From Alphaproteobacteria bacterium (GTDB taxonomy: Bacteria; Pseudomonadota; Alphaproteobacteria; CAAHEQ01; UBA3637), in assembly GCA_017533325.1 (NCBI GenBank), contig JAFXIF010000041.1:1-45625 (forward strand): a stretch of 45,625 bases of DNA, given 5' to 3'. The position numbers and the translations under genes are program-made. Below the pieces are notes generated by a model. It was given only the letters and a program-made list of their open reading frames with translations. It was not told the origin of the DNA and made no database searches. Below are positions 32,227-43,122 of the stretch, piece after piece (the stretch's first letter is position 1; each line of letters starts with the position of its first letter).

Positions 32227-32904
32227 TCAATAGCCCACTATTTTTCTTATTTTTTCACTAACAACGTCAATGGGTCCCGTCCCATCGACACACACTAAGA
32301 GCCCCTTTTGTTCGTAGTAAGGTATAACTGGAGCCGTTACAGAGCGGAACGTCCGGAGTCTAGATACAACCGTTTCATAGGTATCGTCAGCCCGCCTTGT
32401 AAATTCTTTACAACCACAAACATCGCAAATTCCGAATTTTTGAGGTTGTTTAAACTTTTCATGATAAAGCTCTTTACATTTTGCACATTGATAACGACCG
32501 ATAATTCGATCAATCACATAGTCATCCGGCACTTGTAAAAGCAATACCAAATCCACGCCCATATTATATTTTTTATATTTGCGTGATGCTAAATCTTTAT
32601 CCAATACTTTTGCCTGAGGCAATTCTCTTGGAAATCCGTCTAAAATATAGCCGTCTGCATTTTCAGGTTTCAGCAACTCATTTTCCATCAAACGAACAGC
32701 CAACTTATTCGGAACCATACGCCCTTTATCAATCAATTTCTTAATCGACTGAGCTTCTTTTGACTCTCCTTTTGCAACACCTCTTAAAATATCACCCATT
32801 GAGAATGATTTGATACCCAGTTTTTCAGCCAAAATGGCTCCTTGCGTTCCCTTGCCGCTTCCCGGCGCACCCATCAATACAATATGTCTTTTTGGTGTTT
32901 GCAT
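32227..32904 (-). CDS. adk: Adenylate kinase
   Basis: Catalyses ATP + AMP = 2 ADP. The P-loop GAPGSGKGTQ is at the N-terminus, followed by the DGFPRE motif. The long LID domain carries four cysteines (C-A-K-C .. C-D-V-C), so it should bind a structural zinc ion. The length is 225 aa. It follows secY by 15 bases, as in the classical spc operon. Confidence 0.97.
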   Translation of the reverse strand: MQTPKRHIVLMGAPGSGKGTQGAILAEKLGIKSFSMGDILRGVAKGESKEAQSIKKLIDKGRMVPNKLAVRLMENELLKPENADGYILDGFPRELPQAKVLDKDLASRKYKKYNMGVDLVLLLQVPDDYVIDRIIGRYQCAKCKELYHEKFKQPQKFGICDVCGCKEFTRRADDTYETVVSRLRTFRSVTAPVIPYYEQKGLLVCVDGTGPIDVVSEKIRKIVGY

Positions 32905-32919
32905 TTCTTTCCCCTTTTT

Positions 32920-34252
32920 TTATAAACGACCTTTTAATTTTGCTTTTTTAATCAATCCTTCATATCTGTGAGCAATAAGGTGGGATTGAATTTGAGATAC
33001 CGTTTCCATAATAACGGATACCACAATCAAAAGCGTTGTTCCTCCCAAAACAAACGGCACACCTAACTGTGCAATCAATACTTCCGGAACAACACATAAA
33101 AGAGTCAAATATGTTGCTCCAACAAATGTTAATCTTGAAATAACATAATCTAAATATTCAGCAGTTTGTTTGCCCGGACGAATACCGGCGACAAAACCAC
33201 CTTGTTTCTTCAAATTATCGGCTGTTTCCGTTGGATTGGATTGAATGCCGGTATAAAAGAATGTAAAGAAAAAGATTAAAGATGCAAATGTAAGCAAATA
33301 TAACCAATTCCCCGGATTCAAGGCAACTGCCAAAGAGTTTACAACATCCGATGTTGATTCTTTAGAGGAAAATTGAACAATTGCCAATGGAACAGCCAAA
33401 ATAGCACTAGCAAAAAATCGGAGGCATAACCCCTGTCGGATTAATTTTAAGCGGCAAGTGAGAATTTGCTCCTTGCATCATTCTATTCCCCATTTGACGT
33501 TTCGGATATTGAATTGGGATTCTGCGTTGAGCTCTTTCAACAAAAACAACGATATAAATTGTTGCAAATGTTAATAATAACAAGAAAAGCAACAATGGGG
33601 TTGATAAAGCACCTACTCTGTTTTCTTCAAAAACACGAACCATTGCGCCCGGAATACCGGCAACGATGCCGGTCATAATGATTAAAGAGGCGCCATTTCC
33701 AACACCCCGAGCAGTAATTTGCTCTCCGAGCCAAACAACAAACATTGTCCCGCCTAATAAGGAAACAATAGTTGATAATTCAAACATGAAATGTGACGGC
33801 ATAATAACCGCGTTGCCGTTTTCAAGCGCCTGAGCCATGAAAAATGCTTGAACGACTGTAATTAAAACTGTTAAATAACGGGTATATTGATTAATTTTTC
33901 TGAAACCCGATTCGCCTTCTTTTTTCAAAGCATGTAAAGAAGGTAAAACACTTGTTCCCAATTGAACAATAATTGAAGCCGAGATATACGGCATAATATT
34001 CAATGCCAAAATTGACATACGGGATAAAGCGCCTCCCGTAAAAGCGTTAAACATGCCAAGGAGTCCCCCACTGTTTTCTGAGAAAAACTCATTTAAAACA
34101 GTAGGGTTAATTCCTGGCAACGGAATATATGTGCCCAAACGAAACACAATTAAAGCAAATAAGGTGAACAACAACCGCTTTTGAAGATCTTTTGCTTTCG
34201 AAAAAGCGGAAAAATCCATATTTGATGATAATTTATCAGACATTGACGCCAT
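32920..34252 (-). CDS. secY: Preprotein translocase subunit SecY, split by a one-base frameshift
   Basis: The ten-segment channel of the Sec translocon. The first frame (34252 to 33407) covers ~280 residues. It has LGTYIPLPGINP and FVERAQRRIPIQYPKRQ and runs to GVMPPIF, where it meets TAG. The second frame resumes as LAVPLAIVQFSSKES and reads to the normal C-terminus (IKKAKLKGRL). Dropping one base from the six-base A run at 33412-33417 (T run on the minus strand) restores GVMPPIFASAILAVPLAI, the expected sequence. An intact SecY is essential, so a homopolymer sequencing error is most likely, with polymerase slippage as the alternative. GGAGAG precedes the start. Confidence 0.93.
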
Positions 34253-34278
34253 TGTTGTTCTCTCCTTATTTTTTTATA

Positions 34279-34818
34279 TTATGCTTTTTTTGTTTTTTTT
34301 GGGGCTGCTTTTGGTTCTTTTTTAGAAGTCTTTTGACCTTTAACAAGAACTGTTTCTTTTTTTGGTTCCAAAATCAATTGGCCACCGGCATTTTCAACAG
34401 CAGCTTGAGCTGCTTTTGAAGCACCTGCTACACGAATTGTAACTTTGCTTGTTAATGTGCCTGTTGCCAACAAACGAACACCGTCTTTAACATGCTTAAT
34501 CAAGCCGGCTTCCATTAAAGAAACACCGTTAATTTCTTGATCAGCTGCCAAAACAGAAGCATCAATTGCTTTTTGAATTGTTCCCAAATTGATTTCGGCG
34601 TAGCTTAAACGCAATGGATTGTTGAATCCACGACGTGGTAAGCGACGGAAGATCGGCATTTGACCGCCTTCAAATCCTTTAATGGCAACACCAGTTCTTG
34701 ATTTTTGACCTTTGAACCCGCGTCCACCGGTGCGTCCTTATCCAGAACCGACACCACGTGCAACACGCATTGACTCTTTACGAGCCCCTTTGTTATCACG
34801 AATTTGATTTAATTTCAT
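34279..34818 (-). CDS. rplO: Ribosomal protein L15 with an in-frame TAA at codon 27
   Basis: A late-assembling 50S protein. From ATG 34818 the frame reads [20 protein letters not shown], then RGVGSG, then TAA (34738-34740). It continues [20 protein letters not shown] through [13 protein letters not shown] to a Lys-rich end at 34279. Family alignments have Lys at the stop position (GSGKG), so one AAA-to-TAA change explains it. The downstream frame is intact over 150 codons. Possible causes are a base error, a real nonsense mutation (L15 is dispensable in E. coli), suppression, or reinitiation at an internal Met. The gene lies 11 bases after rpsE, with rpmD (L30) absent. Confidence 0.9.
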
Positions 34819-34829
34819 AGCTTACTTCC

Positions 34830-35423
34830 TTATTCAGCGTCTTTGGCGACAGCACCATCACGGCGGCTGACGATATCTCCAACTTTTTTACCGCGTTTGG
34901 CAGCAATTGTTCTTGGAGAATACAAAGATGTTAATGCATTAAATGTTGCACGAACCATGTTGTGCGGATTAGAAGACCCAGTGCATTTTGCAACAATGTC
35001 TTGAATTCCCATCACTTCAAAAATGGCACGCATCGGACCACCGGCGATGATTCCGGTACCGGCAGGAGCCGTTCTGAGTGTTACGTGACCGGCACCGAAT
35101 GAGCCAAGCACGTCATGATGTAATGTGCGACCTTCTCTTAAAGGAACACGAATCAAATTGCGACGAGCGCGTTCTGTTGCTTTTTTAATTGCATCAGGAA
35201 CTTCTTTAGCTTTTGCGTGTGCAAAACCTAAACGTCCTTTTTGGTCACCGACAACAACTAAAGCTGCAAAAGCAAATCTTTTACCACCTTTAACTGTTTT
35301 GGAAACACGGTTCACGTGAATTACACGATCTGTGAATTCATCTGCAGCTCTTTCCATTTTAACATCGGCTTCGCGATCTTTGCGGGGACGACGTTTTTTT
35401 TCTTGAATTTCATTTTCTGCCAT
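34830..35423 (-). CDS. rpsE: Ribosomal protein S5
   Basis: 30S body protein involved in decoding accuracy and mRNA entry. It has the double-stranded RNA-binding-like N-terminal domain, with [20 protein letters not shown], and the second domain [20 protein letters not shown]. At 197 aa it has a charged N-terminal extension (about 20 residues). rpmD, which normally follows, is missing. Confidence 0.98.
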   Translation of the reverse strand: MAENEIQEKKRRPRKDREADVKMERAADEFTDRVIHVNRVSKTVKGGKRFAFAALVVVGDQKGRLGFAHAKAKEVPDAIKKATERARRNLIRVPLREGRTLHHDVLGSFGAGHVTLRTAPAGTGIIAGGPMRAIFEVMGIQDIVAKCTGSSNPHNMVRATFNALTSLYSPRTIAAKRGKKVGDIVSRRDGAVAKDAE

Positions 35424-35432
35424 TGTTTTCTC

Positions 35433-35783
35433 CTAGAAAGATAATCCGGCTTCACGAGCTGCTTCTGCAACCGCTTTGACTCGGCCATGATATAAATAAC
35501 CGCTACGGTCAAAAACGACTTCTTTAAGGCCGGCTTTGATTGCTCTTTCAGCAACAAGTTTACCAACGGCGGCAGCACCTGCAACTGTTGAACCTTTTGC
35601 TGTGATTTCTTTATCTTTTGAAGAAGCAGAAACCAAAGTCACACCTTTTGAATCGTCAATAATTTGAGCGTAAATATTCTTTTCAGAACGATACACTGAT
35701 AATCTCAAGCGACCACCGGCGTTTTGTTTCAAACCCCAGCGAATGCGCGCTTTACGACGGTCATGTTTTGTAATTTGTTTCAT
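35433..35783 (-). CDS. rplR: Ribosomal protein L18
   Basis: 5S rRNA-binding protein of the central protuberance. It has [18 protein letters not shown], then a [20 protein letters not shown] end. The length of 116 aa is standard. Confidence 0.98.
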   Translation of the reverse strand: MKQITKHDRRKARIRWGLKQNAGGRLRLSVYRSEKNIYAQIIDDSKGVTLVSASSKDKEITAKGSTVAGAAAVGKLVAERAIKAGLKEVVFDRSGYLYHGRVKAVAEAAREAGLSF

Positions 35784-35794
35784 TTTTCTATCCT

Positions 35795-36328
35795 TTATTT
35801 CTTCTTACCGACTTTACGCAAAACGGTTTCTTCTTCATATTTAACCCCTTTGCCTTTATACGGTTCAGGTGAACGATAAGAACGAATTTCAGAGGCAACT
35901 TGACCAACTAATTGTTTGTCAGCACTTGTTAATTCAATCACAGTTGGTTGCGGTGTTGCACATTGAACGCCTTGTGGCATTTCATAGTCAATATCATGGC
36001 TGTAACCCAATGAAAGTTTGAGTTTTGAGCCTTGAGCTTGAGCTTTGTAACCGACACCGATTAATTCCAATTTGCGTTTAAAACCTTCTGAAACACCAAT
36101 AACCATATTTTGAATATTGGCGCGCATTGTTCCCCACAACATACGATGTTCTTTTGTTTCTGAAACAGGACGAATAACGATTTCATCGTTTTCTTGTTTC
36201 ACTGAAACACCGGATGGAAGTGTGGCTTTTAATTCACCCAATTTGCCTTTGATGACGATTTCATCGGCAGAAATTGTAGCTGTAACACCGGCAGGTAATT
36301 TAACAGGATGTTTACCAATACGTGACAT
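35795..36328 (-). CDS. rplF: Ribosomal protein L6
   Basis: 50S protein near the sarcin-ricin loop. It begins [20 protein letters not shown] and ends in the signature [20 protein letters not shown]. The length of 177 aa is standard. Confidence 0.98.
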   Translation of the reverse strand: MSRIGKHPVKLPAGVTATISADEIVIKGKLGELKATLPSGVSVKQENDEIVIRPVSETKEHRMLWGTMRANIQNMVIGVSEGFKRKLELIGVGYKAQAQGSKLKLSLGYSHDIDYEMPQGVQCATPQPTVIELTSADKQLVGQVASEIRSYRSPEPYKGKGVKYEEETVLRKVGKKK

Positions 36329-36340
36329 ATCTTCCTCCTA

Positions 36341-36739
36341 TTAAAATACTTTACATAAAACTTCGCCACCCAAATTGGCTTGACGAGCTTCATGATCAGA
36401 CATAACGCCTGATGGTGTTGATAAAACATAGATACCGAGACCGTTGTAAAATCTTGGTAAATCTTTAACTTTTGAATAAACACGGCGACCCGGTGTTGAA
36501 ACACGTTGGATTTCTTTAATAACCGGTTTATCTTCAAAGTATTTCAATTCAATTTTGAATTCGCTGACACCCGGACGGACATCAATGCGTTCAAAATCAC
36601 GAATGTAACCTTCTCTTTTCAAAACTTCCAAAACGCTGGCGCGTAATTTTGAAGCAGGAGCAGTTACAAAACTTTTATGAGCTTGCCCACCATTTCTGAT
36701 GCGTGTGAGCATATCGCCCAAAGGATCTGTCATAGACAT
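36341..36739 (-). CDS. rpsH: Ribosomal protein S8
   Basis: Primary 16S rRNA-binding protein of the 30S central domain; in many bacteria it autoregulates the spc operon. It begins MSMTDPLGDMLTRIRNG and ends STPSGVMSDHEARQANLGGE, both diagnostic. 132 aa. Confidence 0.98.
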   Translation of the reverse strand: MSMTDPLGDMLTRIRNGGQAHKSFVTAPASKLRASVLEVLKREGYIRDFERIDVRPGVSEFKIELKYFEDKPVIKEIQRVSTPGRRVYSKVKDLPRFYNGLGIYVLSTPSGVMSDHEARQANLGGEVLCKVF

Positions 36740-36751
36740 GTTGCGTCCTCC

Positions 36752-37057
36752 TTACCAACTTGACTTTGTCATACCAGGAATTTGACCTTCATTGGCCAAT
36801 TTTCTTAACTGGATACGACTCATTTCTAATTTACGATAGTTACCATGTGAACGACCTGTTAATTTACAGCGTCTGTGAACTCTTGTTTGTGAAGAGTTTC
36901 TTGGTAACTTGGCTAATTTGATTCCTGCTTCCCAGCGTTGTTCCGGTGTAGCATTCGGATCCGCAACAATAGCCTTTAACTCTGCGCGTTTGTTGGCATA
37001 TTTTTTAACCAATTTTTCGCGTTTTAAGTTTCTGTTAACTAAACATTTTTTTGACAT
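36752..37057 (-). CDS. rpsN: Ribosomal protein S14, long zinc-free form
   Basis: 30S head protein. The length (101 aa) and the lack of paired C-x-x-C motifs mark the long, zinc-independent form. It ends [11 protein letters not shown], with the usual [20 protein letters not shown] block. Confidence 0.97.
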   Translation of the reverse strand: MSKKCLVNRNLKREKLVKKYANKRAELKAIVADPNATPEQRWEAGIKLAKLPRNSSQTRVHRRCKLTGRSHGNYRKLEMSRIQLRKLANEGQIPGMTKSSW

Positions 37058-37068
37058 GTTATCATTCC

Positions 37069-37611
37069 TTATTTCATAAACGGCATACCAAAACCGGCTA
37101 AGAGAGCTTTTGCTTCTTCGTCTGTTTTAGCTGTTGTTGCGATCACAATGTCCATACCTCTGATTTTATCAACTGTATCATAGTTGATTTCGAGGAAAAC
37201 GATTTGTTCTTTCAAACCAAAAGCATAGTTGCCATGGCCGTCAAAACTTTTGTTTGGGACACCTCTAAAGTCACGAACGCGTGGGAGAGCCATTGTGATT
37301 AAACGATCTAAAAATTCATACATTTTATCACGACGGAGTGTAACTTTACATCCGATCGGCATACCTTCACGTAATTTGAATGTGGCAATAGATTTTTTGG
37401 AATGAGTCAAAACAGGTTTTTGACCTGCAATGGCTTCCATGTCTTTCAAAGCACCTTCAAGGGCTTTACGATCTTCTGTTGCTTCCCCAACACCCATGTT
37501 TAAGACGATTTTATCTAAACGCGGGAGTTCCATCTTGTTTTTGTAACCAAATTTGGCTAACAAAGCGGGAGCAATTTCTTCATCATATTTCTTTTTTAAT
37601 CTTGCTGTCAT
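37069..37611 (-). CDS. rplE: Ribosomal protein L5
   Basis: 5S rRNA-binding protein that contacts P-site tRNA. The block [20 protein letters not shown] and [20 protein letters not shown] are diagnostic. 180 aa. Confidence 0.98.
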   Translation of the reverse strand: MTARLKKKYDEEIAPALLAKFGYKNKMELPRLDKIVLNMGVGEATEDRKALEGALKDMEAIAGQKPVLTHSKKSIATFKLREGMPIGCKVTLRRDKMYEFLDRLITMALPRVRDFRGVPNKSFDGHGNYAFGLKEQIVFLEINYDTVDKIRGMDIVIATTAKTDEEAKALLAGFGMPFMK

Positions 37612-37622
37612 GATGTATTCCC

Positions 37623-37937
37623 TTATTTACTGATTACTTCGCCTGAGCGTTTTGAAACACGAACTTTTTTGCCGTCTTCAACTTTGAAACCAACACGTGT
37701 TGCTTTTCCGTCTTTCGGATCAATTAAAGCAACGTTTGAAACATGAATCGGGGCTTCTTTTGAAATAATGCCGCCGGCTGATTCTTGTGTCGGTTTTGTG
37801 TGACGTTTAACCAAATTGATGCCTTGAACAATCACTTTGTTTTCTTTTGGCATTGATTTGATCACTTCGCCTGTTTTACCTTTATCACGGCCAGTAATCA
37901 CAATTACTTGATCACCTTTTTTAATTTTCATAGCCAT
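37623..37937 (-). CDS. rplX: Ribosomal protein L24
   Basis: An initiator of 50S assembly. The KOW motif reads [20 protein letters not shown]. It lies one base from the end of rplN, indicating translational coupling. 104 aa. Confidence 0.97.
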   Translation of the reverse strand: MAMKIKKGDQVIVITGRDKGKTGEVIKSMPKENKVIVQGINLVKRHTKPTQESAGGIISKEAPIHVSNVALIDPKDGKATRVGFKVEDGKKVRVSKRSGEVISK

Positions 37938-37938
37938 C

Positions 37939-38307
37939 TTATAATACCTCCGGAGCTAAAGACATAATTTTGGTATAGTTTTTAGCGCGCAATTCACGGG
38001 TAACCGGGCCAAAGATACGTGTGCCGATTGGTTCACCGTCTTTGTTCACTAAAACAACCGCATTTGAATCAAAGCGAATGGCTGTACCATCTTGTCTATG
38101 AATTTCTTTTGATGTTCTGACGATTAAAGCGCGTTGAACATCACCTTTCTTGACTTTCCCACGTGGTTTTGCTTTTTTAACGGAAACGATAATAACGTCA
38201 CCGACTGAAGCAACCTTACGTTTTGAGCCACCGATAACTTTAATACATTGAACTTTCAATGCACCTGAGTTATCAGCAACATCAAGGTTTGTTTCTACTT
38301 GAATCAT
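37939..38307 (-). CDS. rplN: Ribosomal protein L14
   Basis: 50S interface protein that contacts 16S rRNA. It begins [20 protein letters not shown] and ends [15 protein letters not shown]. 122 aa, standard. Confidence 0.98.
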   Translation of the reverse strand: MIQVETNLDVADNSGALKVQCIKVIGGSKRKVASVGDVIIVSVKKAKPRGKVKKGDVQRALIVRTSKEIHRQDGTAIRFDSNAVVLVNKDGEPIGTRIFGPVTRELRAKNYTKIMSLAPEVL

Positions 38308-38336
38308 TGGTATTTCCTTCCTTAGTTAGAATCCAA

Positions 38337-38576
38337 TTATTTACTTTCTTCCGAAACCACTACCCAAGTTTTTGTTTTGGATAACGGACGGCTCTCAATA
38401 ATTTGCACAACGTCACCGACTTTGCACAAATTGTTTTCATCATGTGCAGTATATTTTTTACTGCGTTTGATGTATTTTTTATAAACAGGGTGCATAACAC
38501 GACGTTCAACACGAACAACGACAGATTTATCCATCTTATCGCTTACAACAACACCTTGTAAAATTCTTTTAGGCAT
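38337..38576 (-). CDS. rpsQ: Ribosomal protein S17
   Basis: An early-assembling OB-fold 30S protein. It has [20 protein letters not shown] and the end [13 protein letters not shown]. 79 aa, standard. Confidence 0.97.
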   Translation of the reverse strand: MPKRILQGVVVSDKMDKSVVVRVERRVMHPVYKKYIKRSKKYTAHDENNLCKVGDVVQIIESRPLSKTKTWVVVSEESK

Positions 38577-38588
38577 TCTTATATCTCC

Positions 38589-38795
38589 TTATGCACTTTC
38601 TTTGCTGTTCTTTTTTTGAGCAGCTGCTGTTTTAATTCTTGCGATCTCACGACGAACCTGGCGACGGCGTGCGGTGTTCTTTAAAACACCGCCCGCTTGC
38701 TGGAATCGTAAGTTTAAGGCTTCTTTTTTCAACTGAACTTCTAATTCGGCCAATTCAGCTTCACTTTTAGCCGTTAAATCTTGAAATTTTTCCAT
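38589..38795 (-). CDS. rpmC: Ribosomal protein L29
   Basis: A small helical-hairpin protein at the exit tunnel that helps dock SRP and trigger factor. It has SEAELAELEVQLKKEALNLR and RQVRREIARIKT. 68 aa. Confidence 0.96.
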   Translation of the reverse strand: MEKFQDLTAKSEAELAELEVQLKKEALNLRFQQAGGVLKNTARRRQVRREIARIKTAAAQKKNSKESA

Positions 38796-38798
38796 AAG

Positions 38799-39221
38799 TT
38801 ATACCTCTTCATCTGCTGTTCTGACAATGAAACGTGTTTTGATTGGTAATTTCATAGCTGCCAATCTGAACGCTTCACGTGCGATTTCTTCAGAAACCCC
38901 GTCAGCTTCAAACATAATACGACCCGGTTTCACACGAGCTACCCAGTATTCCGGTGAACCTTTACCTTTACCTTGACGAACTTCAGGTGGCTTTTTTGAA
39001 ACAGGAACATCCGGGAAAATACGAATCCACAGACGACCTTGTCTCTTCATGGCACGAGAAATGGCACGACGAGCAGCTTCGATTTGACGAGCTGTGATAC
39101 GTTCCGGTTCTAATGCTTTTAAACCAAAGGCACCGAAGTCTAATGTCGTAGCTGATTTAGCGTCGCCATGAATGCGACCCTTAAATGCTTTACGAAATTT
39201 TGTTTTTTTAGGACTTAACAT
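38799..39221 (-). CDS. rplP: Ribosomal protein L16
   Basis: 50S protein at the A-site tRNA elbow. It has [31 protein letters not shown] and [17 protein letters not shown]. 140 aa. It is separated from rpmC by three bases. Confidence 0.98.
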   Translation of the reverse strand: MLSPKKTKFRKAFKGRIHGDAKSATTLDFGAFGLKALEPERITARQIEAARRAISRAMKRQGRLWIRIFPDVPVSKKPPEVRQGKGKGSPEYWVARVKPGRIMFEADGVSEEIAREAFRLAAMKLPIKTRFIVRTADEEV

Positions 39222-39237
39222 CTTCTTGTTCCTTTAA

Positions 39238-39909
39238 TTAGCGTTGTTCTGACAAATGTTTATCTTGAGCCATCGGATCATGAGCCAAGATGTCACCTTT
39301 GTAAATCCAAACTTTAATACCGCATGTACCATAAGCTGTATGAGCTGTTGATACACCGTAATCAACGTCTGCACGAAGTGTATGCAAAGGCACACGACCT
39401 TCACGATACCATTCTGTGCGAGCGATTTCAGCACCGCCTAAACGACCGCCACAGTTGATACGAATACCTTCTGCTCCTTGACGTAAAGCCGCTTGAACAG
39501 CGCGTTTCATTGCTCTACGGAATGAAATACGTTTTTCAAGTTGTTGTGCAATATTATCTGCAACGAGTTTAGCATTGATTTCCGGTTTGCGAATTTCAAC
39601 GATATTAACATTCACATCATTGTTTTGTGATAAAGCTGTTAATTCTTTTTTGAGTGTGTCAATATCTTGACCTTTTTTACCGATAATAACGCCCGGACGT
39701 GCACAATAAATTGTAACAATTGCTTTTTTAGCCGGACGTTCAATAACGATATGGCTAATACCGGCAGCTGCTAATTTCTTTGTTAAGAATTCACGGATCT
39801 TGATGTCTTCATGCAATAATTCTGCATAATTTTCATCAGCGAACCAACGAGAATCCCATGTGCGGTTGATGCCGAGGCGCAAACCTGTTGGATTAACTTT
39901 TTGACCCAT
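39238..39909 (-). CDS. rpsC: Ribosomal protein S3
   Basis: 30S protein of the mRNA entry helicase site. It begins [20 protein letters not shown] and carries a KH domain ([18 protein letters not shown]). 223 aa. Its start overlaps the rplV stop by one base (TAATG). Confidence 0.98.
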   Translation of the reverse strand: MGQKVNPTGLRLGINRTWDSRWFADENYAELLHEDIKIREFLTKKLAAAGISHIVIERPAKKAIVTIYCARPGVIIGKKGQDIDTLKKELTALSQNNDVNVNIVEIRKPEINAKLVADNIAQQLEKRISFRRAMKRAVQAALRQGAEGIRINCGGRLGGAEIARTEWYREGRVPLHTLRADVDYGVSTAHTAYGTCGIKVWIYKGDILAHDPMAQDKHLSEQR

Positions 39910-40328
39910 TAGTTATTCTCCTCTTTTGTTGTTGCCGCTTTCTTTGTTGTTTTTTTAGCTTTCGGAGCTTCGATTTCTCTTTCAGCAACAACAATTGTTA
40001 AATTTGAAAATGGCTTAATAATACGATTTGCCCGGCCTTTCGCACCAGCTTGGAATCTTTTCATTACCATGGCTTTGCCAACGAATGCTTCGCGAACGAA
40101 TAAACGATCGACATCCATGTTATGATTGTTTTCAGCATTGGCAATAGCGGACATCAAAACTTTTTTCACTTCTTCAGCAATACGTTTCGTTGAAAATGTG
40201 AGTTGAGCAACAGCTTTATCAGCTTTTAAACCGCGGATGCTTGCAGCCACCAAGTTTAATTTTCTTGGTGAAATACGAAGCGTGCGAGCTTTAGCTCTTG
40301 CTGTTTTTACTTGTGTATTTGTTGTCAT
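39909..40328 (-). CDS. rplV: Ribosomal protein L22
   Basis: 50S protein lining the exit tunnel. It has [19 protein letters not shown] and the beta-hairpin region [17 protein letters not shown]. The C-terminal ~18 residues are a Lys/Ala/Thr-rich extension ([17 protein letters not shown]). It overlaps both neighbours by one base, indicating tight coupling. 139 aa. Confidence 0.97.
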   Translation of the reverse strand: MTTNTQVKTARAKARTLRISPRKLNLVAASIRGLKADKAVAQLTFSTKRIAEEVKKVLMSAIANAENNHNMDVDRLFVREAFVGKAMVMKRFQAGAKGRANRIIKPFSNLTIVVAEREIEAPKAKKTTKKAATTKEENN

Positions 40329-40615
40329 TATTTACCTGCTTTCTTTGCTTTTGCGTCATTTGCCGTATGACCAGGGAATGTTCTGGTCGGTGAGAATTCA
40401 CCGAACTTATGCCCGATCATATTTTCGCTCACTAACACTGGGATAAACTTTTTACCATTATATACGCCAAAAGTCAAGCCCACAAATTGAGGAATTATTG
40501 TTGATCTGCGTGACCAAGTTTTAATTACCTCATGACGTCCTGATTGTTTAACTTTTTCTGCTTTTTTCAACAGATAACCGTCAACGAACGGACCTTTCCA
40601 TACGGATCTTGTCAT
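40328..40615 (-). CDS. rpsS: Ribosomal protein S19
   Basis: 30S head protein that bridges to L5 and contacts tRNA. It has [20 protein letters not shown] and the end [15 protein letters not shown]. 95 aa. Confidence 0.98.
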   Translation of the reverse strand: MTRSVWKGPFVDGYLLKKAEKVKQSGRHEVIKTWSRRSTIIPQFVGLTFGVYNGKKFIPVLVSENMIGHKFGEFSPTRTFPGHTANDAKAKKAGK

Positions 40616-40625
40616 TTATGCCTCC

Positions 40626-41453
40626 TTAGGATTTCTTTGCTGCGTGACGAGAACGGATAATTAAACCGTCTGTCCGTTTGTTATTACGAGTTTTCTTACC
40701 CTTAGTCTGCCAACCCCACGGAGAAACCGGATGACGGCCACCGTTTGTACGACCACCATGCGGGTGATCAACCGGGTTCATGGCAATACCGCGAACGGCC
40801 GGACGATGGTCTTTCCAACGAGCACGACCTGCTTTTGCCATAACTGTATTTTGGTTATCTGGGTTAGAAACAGCTCCGACGGAAGCAAAACATTCACCGC
40901 GAACCATGCGAAGTTCACCTGAATTTAAGCGAACTTGGACATAGCCTGAATCTTTACCGATTAATTGAGCATAACAACCGGCTGAACGAGCAATTTGACC
41001 GCCCTTACCCGGTTTTAATTCAATGTTATGAATAATCGTGCCGACCGGCATGTTTTTCATCGGCATTGCATTGCCCGGTTTAATATCAGCTTGTTGAGCG
41101 GCGATAACTGTGTCACCTGCAGCTAAACGTTGCGGTGCCAAGATGTATGCCAATTCACCATCTGTATATTTAATCAAAGCAATAAATGCTGTTCTGTTTG
41201 GATCATATTCCAAACGTTCAACTGTTGCCGGCATATCCAATTTTTTACGTTTAAAGTCAATTAAACGATAAGCTTGTTTATGACCGCCACCACGACGACG
41301 TGTTGTAATATGACCGTGGTTGTTACGACCGCCCGTACGGGACTGGCCTTCTGTTAATGTTTTTACAGGAGCCCCTTTATGTAAGTCAGATCTGTCAATA
41401 CCAACGAGATGTCTGACTGTAGAGGTTACTGGTTTATATGTTTTTAATGCCAT
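40626..41453 (-). CDS. rplB: Ribosomal protein L2
   Basis: A primary 50S protein needed for subunit joining and peptidyl transfer. It has [20 protein letters not shown] and the [10 protein letters not shown] signature that holds the functionally important His. 275 aa, standard. Confidence 0.98.
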   Translation of the reverse strand: MALKTYKPVTSTVRHLVGIDRSDLHKGAPVKTLTEGQSRTGGRNNHGHITTRRRGGGHKQAYRLIDFKRKKLDMPATVERLEYDPNRTAFIALIKYTDGELAYILAPQRLAAGDTVIAAQQADIKPGNAMPMKNMPVGTIIHNIELKPGKGGQIARSAGCYAQLIGKDSGYVQVRLNSGELRMVRGECFASVGAVSNPDNQNTVMAKAGRARWKDHRPAVRGIAMNPVDHPHGGRTNGGRHPVSPWGWQTKGKKTRNNKRTDGLIIRSRHAAKKS

Positions 41454-41455
41454 AA

Positions 41456-41773
41456 CTAAATCCCCGCTGTCACATCAATGCTTTGACCTTCAGCCAAAGT
41501 CACAATAGCTTTCTTTGTTTCATTGCGAACACCTTTAACGCCACGGAACATTTTTTGTTTTCCTTGTTGACGAAGTGTGTTAACAGAAACGACCTTTACA
41601 CCAAACACAGATTCAACTGCTTTTTTAACGTCTGTTTTTGTTGCATTGACGTCTACCAAAAAGACAACTTGATTGTGTTCAGAACTCTTCATTGCTTTTT
41701 CTGTGATAACAGGTCTGCGAATGACATCAAACATTTCAGCTGTTGCAGCTACTTGTGTATTTTTCTTAATCAT
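41456..41773 (-). CDS. rplW: Ribosomal protein L23
   Basis: Exit-tunnel rim protein, the docking site for trigger factor and SRP. It has [17 protein letters not shown] and the [15 protein letters not shown] core. It overlaps rplD by four bases (ATGA). 105 aa. Confidence 0.97.
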   Translation of the reverse strand: MIKKNTQVAATAEMFDVIRRPVITEKAMKSSEHNQVVFLVDVNATKTDVKKAVESVFGVKVVSVNTLRQQGKQKMFRGVKGVRNETKKAIVTLAEGQSIDVTAGI

Positions 41774-42390
41774 TTCAAACGACCTTCCAAATTCGCAACG
41801 GCGTCTTGAGATAAGACTAAGACGTCTCTGCGGATAATATCATAAACGTTAGCACCTTGTGACGGCAACACATCAACATTGATGATGTTACGAGCTGACA
41901 ATGCAAAGTTAGTGTCAACTGTTTCACCGCCAACAAACAAAACTGATTTCCAACCGTTTTTATCAAAAGCAGCTTTCATAGCTTTTGTATTCGGTTTTTC
42001 AGCTGTCAAGTTGTCAACAATAAAGAGTTTTCCGTTTTTGGCTTTTAAAGAAAGCGCAACACGCATCCCTAAAGCACGAAGCTTTTTCGTCAAGCCGTAA
42101 GCATGTGAACGAACGACCGGACCAAAAGCAACACCACCGTGACGCATTTGCGGAGCGCGGTCTTGACCTTGACGAGCACGACCTGTTCCTTTTTGCTTAA
42201 ACGGTTTTTTACCTGAACCGGAAACTTCACCGATATCTTTTGTTTTGTGAGTTCCAGCACGACGTTTGTCTAATTGCCATTGGATAACACGAGCTAAAAT
42301 GTCTTCGCGAACTTCAACACCAAACACTGTGTCAGCCAAGTCAATAGAACCAACTGATTTTCCATCTAAATTGATTACATCATATTTCAT
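41770..42390 (-). CDS. rplD: Ribosomal protein L4
   Basis: 50S protein with an exit-tunnel loop; it autoregulates the S10 operon in gamma-proteobacteria. The tunnel-loop signature KPFKQKGTGRARQGQDRAPQ and GGVAFGPVVRSHAYGLTKK are visible. 206 aa. Confidence 0.98.
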   Translation of the reverse strand: MKYDVINLDGKSVGSIDLADTVFGVEVREDILARVIQWQLDKRRAGTHKTKDIGEVSGSGKKPFKQKGTGRARQGQDRAPQMRHGGVAFGPVVRSHAYGLTKKLRALGMRVALSLKAKNGKLFIVDNLTAEKPNTKAMKAAFDKNGWKSVLFVGGETVDTNFALSARNIINVDVLPSQGANVYDIIRRDVLVLSQDAVANLEGRLK

Positions 42391-42393
42391 GGT

Positions 42394-43110
42394 CTATTCC
42401 TTTACTTCAGTTTCAACTTCAGCAGATGTTTCAACTGCAGCAGCTTTTAATCCGCCCGGAAGCGGTAAAGACGGCTGTTTTGAAATCTTTACTGAATCTT
42501 TGATTGTTACAATGGCTGAATCAAAACCAGGAACTGATCCTTTGACCATAACCAAATTTCTGGCTTCGTCAATTGAAACAACTTCCAAATTTTGAACTGT
42601 CACTTGTTTGTTTCCCATTTGACCAGGCATTTTAACGTTTTTGAAAACTTTACCAGGCCATTCGCGTTGACCGGTTGAACCACCGGCGCGGTGTGTTCTG
42701 GAAACACCGTGTGTTGCATTGTCACCACCGAAGTGATATTTTTTCATAACACCGGCATAACCTTTACCAATGGAAATACCCGTTACATCCACTTTTTGAC
42801 CGACAACGAAGTGATTAGCGCTTAATTCAGCACCAACCGGTAAAACGCAATCGTCAGAAACACGGAATTCAACGAGTGTTTTCTTCGGTTCTACTTTTGC
42901 TTTTGCAAAATGTCCGAGCTGCGGTTTAGCAACATTTTTTGTTTTTGCTTTACCGTGTCCCAGCTGGACAGCGACATAACCATCACGTTCCATTGTGCGG
43001 ACATCAACCACTGTGCTGTCAATTTTTAAGACAGTTACAGGGATTTGAGTTCCGTTTTCTTGGAACAAGCTCATCATGCCGACTTTTTCAGCTATAACTC
43101 CTGAACGCAT
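42394..43110 (-). CDS. rplC: Ribosomal protein L3
   Basis: An early 50S assembly protein near the peptidyl-transferase centre. The conserved [20 protein letters not shown] loop, whose Gln is methylated by PrmB in E. coli, is present. A short Ala/Glu/Val tail extends the C-terminus. 238 aa. Confidence 0.97.
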   Translation of the reverse strand: MRSGVIAEKVGMMSLFQENGTQIPVTVLKIDSTVVDVRTMERDGYVAVQLGHGKAKTKNVAKPQLGHFAKAKVEPKKTLVEFRVSDDCVLPVGAELSANHFVVGQKVDVTGISIGKGYAGVMKKYHFGGDNATHGVSRTHRAGGSTGQREWPGKVFKNVKMPGQMGNKQVTVQNLEVVSIDEARNLVMVKGSVPGFDSAIVTIKDSVKISKQPSLPLPGGLKAAAVETSAEVETEVKE

Positions 43111-43122
43111 AATATTTCTTCC

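Noticed and set aside
34738-34740. Reassigned stop codons (UAA or UAG as sense)
   Set aside because: TAA ends many intact neighbouring genes at their normal C-termini. The two internal stops (TAA in rplO, TAG in the ankyrin remnant) are different codons, so isolated mutations or errors explain them better.
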